Below are positions 43,605-53,993 of a stretch of 64,000 nucleotides of DNA, in pieces. Under the pieces are notes generated by a model. That model was not told the DNA's origin. It did not search any database and worked only from the letters and a program-made list of their open reading frames with translations. Both the position numbers and the translations under genes were made by a program. The stretch's first letter is position 1, and the number at the start of each line of letters is the position of its first letter. The stretch comes from Boudabousia liubingyangii (GTDB lineage Bacteria; Actinomycetota; Actinomycetes; Actinomycetales; Actinomycetaceae): NCBI RefSeq assembly GCF_001907245.1, contig NZ_MQSU01000001.1:22224-86223 (forward strand), read 5' to 3'.

Positions 43605-44720
43605 CTATTCCGGCGCCACCACGATGGTGACCCGCTGCAGGTCCTTGACCTCGCTGTAGCCAGTTGTGGCCATGGTGCGCTTCAAGGCGCCCACAATATT
43701 CTGGGTGCCGTCAGAACGGGTAGCCGGCCCATACATGACCTGTTCTAGGGTGCCGGCCGTTCCCACGTGAACGCGACGGCCACGGGGCAAAATCGAATGT
43801 CGTGCTTCTGAACCCCAATGCCAACCGCCACCGGGTGCTTCCTCGGCCCGGGCTAAGAGCGCACCCAGCATGACCGCGTCCGCGCCGCAGGCAATCGCTT
43901 TCACGATATCGCCCGAGTGGCCGATACCGCCGTCCGCGATGACGTGAACGTAGCGGCCGCCAGACTCATCTAGATAGTCGCGGCGGGCTGCCGCCACATC
44001 CGCCACGGCAGTTGCCATGGGCACGTGAATCCCTAGGGCTTGACGGGTAGTGTGGGCTGCTCCCCCACCGAAACCGACGAGGACGCCGGCAGCCCCGGTA
44101 CGCATTAGGTGTAGGGCCGCCGTATAGGTGGCCACGCCCCCAACCACCACAGGGACATCCAGTTCGTAGATGAAGCGCTTCAGGTTCAGGGGTTCAGAGC
44201 GGGTGGAGACGTGCTCGGCTGAGACGGTGGTTCCGCGAATCACCAGCAGGTCCACTCCAGCATCTAGCACCGTGTCGATGTGTTCTAGGGTGTGCTGCGG
44301 GGACAGGGCCGCCGCCACTGTCACCCCGGATTCGCGAATCTGCGCAAGGCGGTCGCGGATCAGCTCTGGCTTGACCGGCTCAGCATAGATTTTTTGTAGC
44401 CCCACAGTGGCGTCGTCCTCATCCATCGCTTGGATTTGACGGAACTGTTCCGTGGGGTCCTCATAGCGGGTCCACAAACCTTCTAGGTCCAGTACCCCGA
44501 TGCCACCCAGCTGTCCGAACTTAATGGCAGTCTCAGGGGACATTACCGAGTCCATGGGGGCGGCCATAATGGGCGTATCAACATGGTAGGCGTCGATCTG
44601 CCATTCGACAGACACATCCCTGGGGTCACGGGTGCGACGGGCGGGGATGACCGCAATATCATCGAAGGAATAGGCCGCAATGGCACGCTTTCCGCGCCCG
44701 ATTTCAATCTCATTGCTCAT
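43605..44720 (-). CDS. guaB3: GuaB3-family IMP dehydrogenase-related protein
   Basis: The 371-residue (beta/alpha)8 barrel is related to IMP dehydrogenase but lacks the CBS domains. The catalytic Cys loop of IMPDH (GPGSICTTR) reads RGTTVSAEHVS here (162-172), without cysteine, as is usual for GuaB3. The phosphate-binding GVLVGFGGGAAHT and DGGIGHSGDIVKA segments are present. A true guaB is found at 49.5 kb. AAGGAAGGG precedes the ATG. Confidence 0.93.
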   Translation of the reverse strand: MSNEIEIGRGKRAIAAYSFDDIAVIPARRTRDPRDVSVEWQIDAYHVDTPIMAAPMDSVMSPETAIKFGQLGGIGVLDLEGLWTRYEDPTEQFRQIQAMDEDDATVGLQKIYAEPVKPELIRDRLAQIRESGVTVAAALSPQHTLEHIDTVLDAGVDLLVIRGTTVSAEHVSTRSEPLNLKRFIYELDVPVVVGGVATYTAALHLMRTGAAGVLVGFGGGAAHTTRQALGIHVPMATAVADVAAARRDYLDESGGRYVHVIADGGIGHSGDIVKAIACGADAVMLGALLARAEEAPGGGWHWGSEARHSILPRGRRVHVGTAGTLEQVMYGPATRSDGTQNIVGALKRTMATTGYSEVKDLQRVTIVVAPE

Positions 44721-44752
44721 TCGCGTTCCCTTCCTTCGCTAACTAGTTTGGC

Positions 44753-45523
44753 TTACGGCGCTACCGGTGGGAATAGTTTATAACCAGTGGTCTGGATTGA
44801 GAAGGCCCGGCCCGTCTGGAGATCCACACAGGTCAGATCCGGCAGCGGGGTGCCGCAGATGAAACGGTCGCCCAGCTTGAGGGCGGCCCCATTGGGGATT
44901 TCCTTGATGGCGTTGAAGCGCTCGTTCTTTTCGCTCTTCGCATCCGCCTGGGTGGGGTTGTCTCCGTTTACGCAGGCACCGAAGTTCACCTGATTAACAC
45001 CTAGGGTGGCGCTGCGGCCACGCAGTTCTCCGTTCTGGCACTGATGACGATCATCGCCCTTAGGTTCTAGCGCGCCACGTACCTGCGTACAAACTACGCC
45101 TTCTCCCTGATAGGGCTTACCGTCAGCGGTCGGGGAAAGTGATACCCACGGGTCATCTGCCAGACGGTTCAAGTCTTTAGCGTAGGCACAAACCTCGTTA
45201 CCAGAGGCGCTACGGAAACGGACAATGCCGCCTTCAGCAGGATAATCCTCGGGATTAGTTTCGCGTAGTCCAGCAACCACCTTCACCTGGGGTGCTTCCT
45301 TGGCAATGTGGCCAGGCTGTCCTTCCCCGGTGGGGGCAGGAGTAGCAGTTCCCGCAGGTGCTTCCTCACTGGGAGCAACCGCACCAGCATGGGTGATCGG
45401 AGCTGGGTGGCGTAGGTCGTACCAGATGTAGTAAGAGGTTCCGCCCATGATTCCCACTAGCACTAATGCGATGATTACTGCGACCCAGTTGGGCATGCGG
45501 GATTCGATACGCTGCTTAGCCAT
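44753..45523 (-). CDS. Membrane-anchored secreted protein with six cysteines
   Basis: The 256-residue protein has one membrane helix (about 13-37), a Pro/Ala/Thr linker (to about 75), and an external domain with six Cys that could form three disulfides. No family is recognised. It lies upstream of guaB3 on the same strand with a 32-base gap and could be co-transcribed with it. AAAGG lies before the ATG. Confidence 0.7.
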   Translation of the reverse strand: MAKQRIESRMPNWVAVIIALVLVGIMGGTSYYIWYDLRHPAPITHAGAVAPSEEAPAGTATPAPTGEGQPGHIAKEAPQVKVVAGLRETNPEDYPAEGGIVRFRSASGNEVCAYAKDLNRLADDPWVSLSPTADGKPYQGEGVVCTQVRGALEPKGDDRHQCQNGELRGRSATLGVNQVNFGACVNGDNPTQADAKSEKNERFNAIKEIPNGAALKLGDRFICGTPLPDLTCVDLQTGRAFSIQTTGYKLFPPVAP

Positions 45524-45640
45524 TCAATGGCACCTTTCCGTGGTGATTGTCTGCTCTGCGGTAATTGTGTCATGTTAAGTCCGTGGGCGCGTGTTGGACG
45601 TGTTTCTTTTCGCGCATTTTTTGGTCTTTGGGGGCAGACT

Positions 45641-46366
45641 ATGGGTATGAGTTTTAACACCCCAAACCTGCCGACGGAATTATTTGACGCCAAATTACTT
45701 GGTTTTGATACGGAAACAACAGGTGTGAATCCCCGCCAGGATCGGCTGGTGACTGCGGCTTTGATTAGTCGTGAGCCGGGCCGTGAGGATGAGCAGCGCC
45801 TGTGGCTAGCTGATCCCGGGGTGGAGATTCCCGAGGCCGCGCAGCGGGTTCACGGGATTAGTACCGAGAAGGCCCGGGCTGAGGGCCTAGATTTGCGGAT
45901 CGTTTTGGAGCAGGTCGCGGCTGGCATTGTGGAGGGCTGGCGTCAGGGGGCGATTCTGGTTGGTTTCAATATCAGTTTTGACCTGCAGATTTTGCATTTC
46001 GGTTTGGAGCGTTTGGGCTTACCAACCCTGATTGATCGGGCTGGGGGTTTTGGTCCGATCGCTGACCCACTAGTTTTGGATCGTAAGTTTGACCGGTATC
46101 GTCGCGGTAAGCGCACTTTGACTGACCTGTGCACGGTTTACGACTTGGGGACGGGTCGCGATTTCCATCAGGCGGATGCGGATGTGACGGCAACTTTGGA
46201 TTTGTTCCAGGCACAGTTACGTCGCTACCCCACTCTGGCTGGATTTAGTGCCGCGCAGCTGAATGAGGAGCAGGCTTTGGCGCATGAGCAGTGGGCGACT
46301 AGCTTTAATGATTGGTTGCGTTCGAAGGGTCGGGTAGCTGACGTCAGTGAAACTTGGCCCCTCTAG
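45641..46366 (+). CDS. DEDDh exonuclease, DNA polymerase III epsilon-like
   Basis: The 241-residue protein has GFDTETTGVNP (Asp23, Glu25), LVGFNISFDLQIL and HQADADV, a full DEDDh active site. It resembles stand-alone DnaQ-like exonucleases in actinobacteria. The ATG at 45641 was taken because GGGGG lies upstream, and the longer frame starts in the promoter region of the divergent gene. It is followed after 50 bases on the same strand by a DNA methyltransferase gene, suggesting a shared transcript. Confidence 0.87.
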   Translation: MGMSFNTPNLPTELFDAKLLGFDTETTGVNPRQDRLVTAALISREPGREDEQRLWLADPGVEIPEAAQRVHGISTEKARAEGLDLRIVLEQVAAGIVEGWRQGAILVGFNISFDLQILHFGLERLGLPTLIDRAGGFGPIADPLVLDRKFDRYRRGKRTLTDLCTVYDLGTGRDFHQADADVTATLDLFQAQLRRYPTLAGFSAAQLNEEQALAHEQWATSFNDWLRSKGRVADVSETWPL

Positions 46367-46416
46367 GGGTCAGCGGCCGGGCTTTAATCGTTGATAGATC
46401 CGGGATTTTGTAGTTG

Positions 46417-48222
46417 ATGGATATTGTGCAAAGACGCCAGGAGGGGTCTTTTTTCACGCCTCCTAGGTGGGCGCAGGCTGCCCATCGGCTCCTAGCTAGG
46501 GACTTGGGCGAAACTTGGTTTAAAGACTGGGTGGTTTGGGATCCAGCTTGTGGGACTAAGAATCTGACTAAGGATATTGCGGGTTTTTCTAGTCTTTATC
46601 TCTCTACGCTACATGAGGAAGAGCTTGCTGACTCCGCCAGCCGCAATCCTGAGGCGACAAGTTTTGTCTACGATTTTCTTAATCAGGATATCCGTCTGAA
46701 TCGGGAAGGAGCCGGCCGGGCTACTCCCCCGCGTGGCGACCTACCCGAGGCCCTCTACCAGGATTTATTAGCCGACCGCCCGGTCCTGTTTTTAATGAAT
46801 CCGCCCTATGCGACCTCGACGAATCAGGGGGCCAGCCACAAGTCTGAGGTTTCTTTGACGCAGGTCCGCCAGGCCATGTTGCAGCATCCGGGTTATTCTC
46901 ATGCGACCCAGCAGCTCTACACCCAGTTCTTGTTCCGGGTGCAGCAGTTGAAGGCCGATTTTGCTTTGAGTCGAGTGGCGGTTGGGATCTTTTCGAATGA
47001 GCGTTTTTTGACGGGCGGGAAGTCTTTTGGGCCGTTTTTAGACGACTTTTGTGAGGATTTTTCGTTCCGGTCGGGATTCTTTTTCCGCGCTAGCGAGTTT
47101 GAGCAAGTTGCAGATACTTGGGGGATTTCCTTTACCCTTTGGGATAGCCAGGCGACCGCGCGCCCCTTTGATTTGCAGGTTTTAGCAGATATTTCCGAGG
47201 ATGCCCCCGCAGTTCCGGCTTTACCGGGCCCGGAGTTTTTGGATTTGGGGATCAAGACGATTGGGTGGCGTCGGGTTCGTCCGGTAAGCCCAGGGAAGGC
47301 TCTTTCTGATTGGGTCAAGGAGTTTGTCCCCCGGCGTCCGCTTAAAGCTGCCGAGCCTTATGTGCGACTTTCTAATGCCCTGCAGGTTAATTCCGCTGCC
47401 TCTCCGCGGGGGTCGTTAGCGGCAGGAGCTTTTGGGTTTTTCCAAAATAACTCCGATTCGGTGGAGCATTCAGGGCGGTACGTAGCGCTTTACTCCAGTG
47501 CGTTTGGCTCTGGTAACGGGGTTTCAGTTACGGAACAGACTTTTACCCGCTGCGCGGTGGCCTTTGCGGTTCGTAAGGCTACGTTCCCAGATTTTAAGGA
47601 CCTATGGGTTACGGGTCATGATCTCTTTTCCGCACCAATCGTGCCTGATGAGGCAGACCCGGCTTGGCTTCGTTTCGTTTATGATTGCGTGGTCTTTTCG
47701 CTTGCTAGTCGCTCTGGGTCCCGCCAGTCTGCACTGCGACGGGTGGACTATTTAGGGCAAGAGCTTGATGTGCTTAACGAGTTCTTTTTCCTACCTTCCA
47801 GGCGCGTTACAGACTTGGCTGAGGATCTTAAGTTACCGGTGTTAGCGGCAGACTTAGCTATTCATGGCAAGGAACGTTTTGTCTCTTCCTGGCTGGAAGC
47901 TAATGCGGCAGCTAAGACTTCGAGTGCGAAAAGACTACTGGCTTGCCTTGAGGAGCTGGTGGCGTTGACTATGCCGCTGCGGGAAGATAACGCTTACGTA
48001 GAGGAGTTCCAGCTGACAGCTTGGGATGCAGGTTTTTGGCAACTACTAGGCTCCCTTGAGCAAGCGCTAAAGTCTCACAGTCCGATACTGGATACACCAA
48101 AAGCTGAAGCTTGGCAGGCAGAGTTTGACGTGGCTTTTAAGGACCTCAAGGCGCAGGTTGCCCAGCAGGCAAAAACCTTCGGTTTTTGCGCTTCCTCTTT
48201 GGCAGCCGCTAAGCCCAGGTAG
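46417..48222 (+). CDS. Solitary adenine-type DNA methyltransferase with altered motif I
   Basis: The 601-residue protein has FFTPPRW near the N-terminus, motif I DPACGTKNLT (about 42-51) and motif IV NPPY (128-131), the order of gamma-class N6-adenine methyltransferases. Motif I has Lys where the second Gly of the DPACGTGN form is expected, which may weaken SAM binding. No restriction nuclease motif (PD-ExK) or endonuclease gene is visible within or next to it. The C-terminal 400 residues probably include target recognition. The start ATG at 46417 has only a weak ribosome-binding site. Alternative roles include an orphan regulatory methyltransferase or part of a defence system with the upstream exonuclease. 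Confidence 0.8.
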   Translation: MDIVQRRQEGSFFTPPRWAQAAHRLLARDLGETWFKDWVVWDPACGTKNLTKDIAGFSSLYLSTLHEEELADSASRNPEATSFVYDFLNQDIRLNREGAGRATPPRGDLPEALYQDLLADRPVLFLMNPPYATSTNQGASHKSEVSLTQVRQAMLQHPGYSHATQQLYTQFLFRVQQLKADFALSRVAVGIFSNERFLTGGKSFGPFLDDFCEDFSFRSGFFFRASEFEQVADTWGISFTLWDSQATARPFDLQVLADISEDAPAVPALPGPEFLDLGIKTIGWRRVRPVSPGKALSDWVKEFVPRRPLKAAEPYVRLSNALQVNSAASPRGSLAAGAFGFFQNNSDSVEHSGRYVALYSSAFGSGNGVSVTEQTFTRCAVAFAVRKATFPDFKDLWVTGHDLFSAPIVPDEADPAWLRFVYDCVVFSLASRSGSRQSALRRVDYLGQELDVLNEFFFLPSRRVTDLAEDLKLPVLAADLAIHGKERFVSSWLEANAAAKTSSAKRLLACLEELVALTMPLREDNAYVEEFQLTAWDAGFWQLLGSLEQALKSHSPILDTPKAEAWQAEFDVAFKDLKAQVAQQAKTFGFCASSLAAAKPR

Positions 48223-48224
48223 GC

Positions 48225-49463
48225 TTATTCAGCGCAGTGCTTTTCAATAAAGGCAGCCGCATTTTGCCCAGTCTTCTTTAGGGAGCGGTTCTCTACCACC
48301 CAGTTGCGAATACTTTCACGCCACTGCTTTGACTGCTTTTCATCAGCTACTCGCTGAGCAACTGCTAACATGCCCTGACCGATATTGGCCGCAGTGAACT
48401 CTTCGACTGCTTGGCCTAAGTCTGAACGCTTAATGTCCGCCGCCGCTGGGCCGACTCCGGCAAAGACCACCGGGGAACCGCAGGCGTAAGCCGAATAGAC
48501 CTTGGTGGGGTAGGCGAAATCGTAACCGTTTCCGGGTTTAATAGAGGCCAAAGCGGCGACCGCATGCCCCTGTAGCTCACGGGCAACCTCGGGCTTTTGC
48601 AAACCCCGAACCAAGATTCGATCCGGGTACTGTTTACCCAGTTCATCGATCTGATCCTGTTCATTACCCTGGGTCAGGTAAAGCAGTTGGTAGTCCTGCA
48701 ACTGTGGTTCTGAAAGTAGCGCCCGGCCGAAAATTGGGGCGTTCTGCAGGTCAGAGGCCGTACCGGCATAGATGAAATAGGGTCCGGTAATGCCCATCTG
48801 CTTAGCTAGTTCCGGGTCTAGAGAACCGGTCGGTGGGGTGAACTGGTCCGTGTCGATCCCGTTGTTGACAACCTCGATCCGTTTGGCACCCATCTTCAGG
48901 GCGGTCTCCCGCATATCCTCATTAATCACCAGCACTAGGCGGGCCTGGGATAGCAGGTAACGCTGGAACAGTAGCACCAGTTTGAAGATCGGTTTAGGTA
49001 GCAGATCGGACTGCGCTTCGGTGACGATATCTGCCGCATAGTAGATATAAGGCACCCGCTTGAGCAGCGAATAGGTCGATACTACTAGTCCGGTGGTAAA
49101 GGGCGGCTCGAAGAGCACATACTTAACGTTACGCTGTGCAAAAAGACGGAAGAATAGCGGAATATCAAAGGACAGATACTCGAATAAACCTCGAACAAAG
49201 CCGTCCTTGTCACGCTTAACTGGTGCGCGCTTGATCTTTAAGCCTCGTTTGGGAGTTTCGACCTTTTTGGTACCGTCCAGTTGGCCGGTCAGTACCACGG
49301 TAGGACGGTATTCAGCTAAGGCCTGCGCAGTAGCATTTTCACGGAAAGCAGCCGCCGCAATTTCGGGGGTAAAAATCCGGGTTGCGACCACTGCAATACC
49401 GCGATCTTGTTTCCGCTTACTAGTCTGTTCAGACTTCTTCCCAAAGATATTTAGAGACTTCAT
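48225..49463 (-). CDS. Glycosyltransferase, GT-B fold (GT4-like)
   Basis: The 412-residue protein has a GT-B layout with the C-terminal donor site segment including VNNGIDTDQF, PYFIYAGTASDLQNAP and AYACGSPVVFAG. There is no signal peptide, so it acts in the cytoplasm on a lipid-linked or surface glycan. No other polysaccharide genes are nearby. It follows guaB on the same strand. Confidence 0.83.
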   Translation of the reverse strand: MKSLNIFGKKSEQTSKRKQDRGIAVVATRIFTPEIAAAAFRENATAQALAEYRPTVVLTGQLDGTKKVETPKRGLKIKRAPVKRDKDGFVRGLFEYLSFDIPLFFRLFAQRNVKYVLFEPPFTTGLVVSTYSLLKRVPYIYYAADIVTEAQSDLLPKPIFKLVLLFQRYLLSQARLVLVINEDMRETALKMGAKRIEVVNNGIDTDQFTPPTGSLDPELAKQMGITGPYFIYAGTASDLQNAPIFGRALLSEPQLQDYQLLYLTQGNEQDQIDELGKQYPDRILVRGLQKPEVARELQGHAVAALASIKPGNGYDFAYPTKVYSAYACGSPVVFAGVGPAAADIKRSDLGQAVEEFTAANIGQGMLAVAQRVADEKQSKQWRESIRNWVVENRSLKKTGQNAAAFIEKHCAE

Positions 49464-49517
49464 ACCCTATTTTCGTCTTTTGATTCGCTTAACGAGTTTG
49501 CGCTAATGCCTACCGCA

Positions 49518-51095
<1,578 letters not shown>

Positions 51096-51128
51096 TCATG
51101 CTTCACACGGCGTCCTACCGTTAAGGGG

Positions 51129-52733
51129 CTACTCTTTGACGCTTTCGAAAATCGGCAGGGTATCTAGCACGACGGGAATCTCTACGAACTGTCCGCCTTC
51201 GAGGACCTGCTGGGTTTCATTTTCTTCCCATTTACCCGCCGGCAGGTAGACCTTCCGGCTGGTGGCCCCGGCGGTGAGTACCGGCGCGATGACTAGGTCC
51301 TCTCCCAGCATGAACTGGTCCCGGCACTGCGCTGCTTCCAAGCTGTCGTCGTGATAGGACATGGGACGCATGATCGGGGTTCCGTCAGTCGCACAATGCT
51401 CTACTAGTTCCATCAGGTAGGGCAGGTAGCGTTCACGCAGGTTTAGTGCTTTTTGAAGCGCATCGAAGGCGGGCTCATCCAGTACGCGGGCGGGTGAGAC
51501 GGAGAATTGCATCATGGGCGAAAGCGCCGCAATCTGCGCGTAACGGACGAAGAGTTCCTGATCGATTCCACCAGCGGCGGTCATCGCCACGATCTCTCCC
51601 CCACCAATCATGTCCGGGCTGACGTAGGCACAGCCGATCATCGCTTGGGTCAGCATTTCCGGGATCAGAGCACCAATACCCCGCTCATCCCAAGTGGGGG
51701 GTTTGTCCTGCAGACGCTGTGCCAGCGGTGCACCGGCCATCTTCCAGCAGGCCCGGTACTCGTTTAACGGATAGTTAGTACCGAACTTGCCCCAGGCCTC
51801 GCACATTTCTACCGGGCTCAGCCCATTAGTCTGGTCCGTATCTCGATAGTCGCGCACATCGCCCGCATCAAACTTGAAGCCGTCAATACCGTAACTACGA
51901 CGCAGCTCATCTAGCTGTTCTTTTAGCCATTTCAGGGCACATTCGTTACTTAGGTCTAGGCAGGCACTAATGCCGTTCCACCAGCGCCTCAGGGCGGTCT
52001 GACCGTGCTCATCCTTTAGTAGGTAGCCGGCTTTTTCTAGTTCGCGGAATTCGAATGAATCGGGGCTAACAAAGGGTACGACCCAGAGCATGACAGCACA
52101 GCCCCACTCATGAAGGGTACGTACCATTGCGGCTGGATCCGGGAAGGCCGCTAGGTCAAACTGCCAGCTCCCGTAGTCGCGAGCCCAGAGGTCGTCGATC
52201 ATGACAACGCCGGGAGGCATGCCGCAATCCAACATATTGCGCACGTAGTCAAGGACTTTTTCCTGGGTGGGATGCAGGGGCATCTCAATCCAAGTGTTGT
52301 ACTGGGGACCGGTAAAGAGTGCCCGATCCGGCGCACCCGAGGGAGTCCAAACGTTTTCAGCTAGATCCATGAATGCGGCAGCTAGCGTCTGTCCGCTCAG
52401 TGTCGAAGCGTCTGGGCTGGCGGGTCGTTCCCCCACAAACCGCAAGTTTTCGCCCCAAACCTTTAGTTCTTCGGGGGTAAAGGCGAAACGGAAGGGGCGG
52501 TCAGAACTGACGTTGCGTCCTCGGGTGGAAACCAGAATCGGGGCGGCTTGGTTCGAGGGAGCGCCCGCCCCGTCCTCGCTAGGGTGAACCTGTGCGAGGT
52601 CGCGGCTGAAATCTTGGTCGCCATAGGGTTGGTGTGCAGCATCATCTACCGCTCCACCCCACCAGCGTTCAGCTTCCAGTAGTGGAATGCGAAGGTCAGG
52701 TTCGCGCGATTCAACGGTTTGGCCCAGGAACAT
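51129..52733 (-). CDS. Glycoside hydrolase family 31, MYORG-like
   Basis: The 534-residue protein has the GH31 barrel. The nucleophile is Asp289 in GIDGFKFDAGD and the acid/base is probably Asp374 in VSPDMIGGGE. The segments WARDYGSWQFDLAAFPDP and FKFDAGD resemble MYORG-like alpha-galactosidases more than alpha-glucosidases such as YicI, but substrate cannot be decided. No signal peptide is present, so it acts in the cytoplasm. The ATG has AAAGGA upstream. It is divergent from lacI and shares an operator with it. Confidence 0.85.
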   Translation of the reverse strand: MFLGQTVESREPDLRIPLLEAERWWGGAVDDAAHQPYGDQDFSRDLAQVHPSEDGAGAPSNQAAPILVSTRGRNVSSDRPFRFAFTPEELKVWGENLRFVGERPASPDASTLSGQTLAAAFMDLAENVWTPSGAPDRALFTGPQYNTWIEMPLHPTQEKVLDYVRNMLDCGMPPGVVMIDDLWARDYGSWQFDLAAFPDPAAMVRTLHEWGCAVMLWVVPFVSPDSFEFRELEKAGYLLKDEHGQTALRRWWNGISACLDLSNECALKWLKEQLDELRRSYGIDGFKFDAGDVRDYRDTDQTNGLSPVEMCEAWGKFGTNYPLNEYRACWKMAGAPLAQRLQDKPPTWDERGIGALIPEMLTQAMIGCAYVSPDMIGGGEIVAMTAAGGIDQELFVRYAQIAALSPMMQFSVSPARVLDEPAFDALQKALNLRERYLPYLMELVEHCATDGTPIMRPMSYHDDSLEAAQCRDQFMLGEDLVIAPVLTAGATSRKVYLPAGKWEENETQQVLEGGQFVEIPVVLDTLPIFESVKE

Positions 52734-52825
52734 TTCTTTCCTTTACTCGCAAAACTTATTCGTTTGGAGGCCCTAGTTGTCCTAGGTGCCGGGAGTCCTT
52801 TTTGCAGAGCAACACTGCTCAATTT

Positions 52826-52841
52826 GGCAATACGTATCACC
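52826..52841. promoter_or_regulatory. LacI-family operator, copy 1
   Basis: GGCAATACGTATCACC is an imperfect palindrome around a central CG. It lies between the divergent GH31 and lacI genes, just downstream of the GH31 -10 box. It matches the second copy at 58804-58819; the ideal form is GGTGATACGTATCACC. Confidence 0.75.
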
Positions 52842-52849
52842 TAAGGAAA

Positions 52850-52858
52850 ATACTACCA
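52850..52858 (-). promoter_or_regulatory. GH31 extended -10 promoter element
   Basis: TGGTAGTAT on the minus strand is an extended -10 (TGn plus TANNNT). Transcription would begin near 52843, so the operator would cover the first transcribed bases and block elongation or open complex formation. Confidence 0.45.
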
Positions 52859-52909
52859 TATTCGCCATTTTAAACACCAGATTTACCCACTTTGGAAATC
52901 AAAATAAAC

Positions 52910-52915
52910 TAGACT
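52910..52915 (+). promoter_or_regulatory. lacI -10 box
   Basis: TAGACT ends six bases before the ATG of the regulator, which lacks a ribosome-binding site. A leaderless transcript is possible. No -35 match is clear. Confidence 0.4.
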
Positions 52916-52921
52916 ATTGAT

Positions 52922-53971
52922 ATGGCTTCAAAGATGAAAAAAGGTTCCTCCTTACCCACCAGTAAAGATGTCGCCCAATACGCCGGGGTCTCTCAAAGTA
53001 CGGTCTCTTATGTCATTACCGGTAGTAAGAAGATTTCTGATGCTACCCGCAAAAAGGTCGAGGAAGCCATGCAGGTTCTGGGCTACCACCCCCACAGTGG
53101 GGCCCGCGCCCTGCGCACCGCAAAAACTCGCATGCTGGTTTTGATGGTGCACCTTGCCGAAGGCTCAGACGCCTTCGAAACGGTCCCCTATATTAATGCC
53201 ATTACGCAAGAGGCTCAGAAATTTGGTTACGAGGTCGTACTTTCTACCGGGGCTCCCTCGGCTTCAGCCCTAGAGGAGTTGTCTCGGCGCGGGATTTGCG
53301 ACGGTTTTATTTTGATGGATATTTCCCGCAATGATGAGCGCATCCCCCTGGCTGAGTCGATGCATTTACCGGTGGTTTTGATGGGCCGCCCGGAGCGTTC
53401 AGTTGATCTGGATATTGTGGATGTCGATGCCCGCTATGCGGCGGATCAGATTATTCGGGATTTGGTGGCTACGGGCCATCGATCGGTGGCGGTCTTAGGT
53501 GGCAGCGAGCATGAGGTTGAGGATCACCTCTTCGTGGCTGAGTTTTTTGAGGGCCTAACTGATTCAGCTGCTGCGCATGGTTTAGAACTTCAGGTTTTCC
53601 GGCCCCGGAATGACTCGTGGCAGGCGATGGAAGCTACTTTGCCGCAGATTTTAGCGGATCAACATGAGCGTTTAGCGGTGGTCACGCGCACCCCTCGTTC
53701 GTGCAGTCAGGCCTATAGTTTGTTAGAGGCGGCCGGTTTGAGCGTGGGTGAGGACGTATCGCTGGTTGGTTACTGTTCAAATCATGCGGCGTGTGAGTAT
53801 CCGCGTCCTTTAAGTAATGTTTCCACGATTGCGATTACGCAATCTAAGATGGCGGTGCAGACTTTGATTAGTCGGCTGGAGAACCCGCAGGTTCCGTGTG
53901 TGACGACCCTTTTGAAGGCGCCGCCGTTCCATCGTCGTGAGACCACCGTCGATTGGAATCTACGAGGCTGA
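52922..53971 (+). CDS. LacI-family transcription regulator
   Basis: The 349-residue protein has a LacI helix-turn-helix (about 13-60: SKDVAQYAGVSQSTVSYVITG and the hinge helix SGARALRTAKTR) and a periplasmic-binding-type effector domain. It is expected to repress the neighbouring carbohydrate genes until a sugar ligand binds. It lies between the GH31 gene and the sulfatase gene and next to its likely operators. Confidence 0.93.
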   Translation: MASKMKKGSSLPTSKDVAQYAGVSQSTVSYVITGSKKISDATRKKVEEAMQVLGYHPHSGARALRTAKTRMLVLMVHLAEGSDAFETVPYINAITQEAQKFGYEVVLSTGAPSASALEELSRRGICDGFILMDISRNDERIPLAESMHLPVVLMGRPERSVDLDIVDVDARYAADQIIRDLVATGHRSVAVLGGSEHEVEDHLFVAEFFEGLTDSAAAHGLELQVFRPRNDSWQAMEATLPQILADQHERLAVVTRTPRSCSQAYSLLEAAGLSVGEDVSLVGYCSNHAACEYPRPLSNVSTIAITQSKMAVQTLISRLENPQVPCVTTLLKAPPFHRRETTVDWNLRG

Positions 53972-53993
53972 TTCGCCTCACTTAGTTTGTGAT

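Noticed and set aside
51129-52733. GH31 gene as a sulfoquinovosidase
   Set aside because: A sulfoquinovose pathway was considered because of the sulfur link, but the sulfonate-binding pattern of YihQ-type enzymes was not recognised and a sulfatase (ester hydrolase) would not act on sulfonates.
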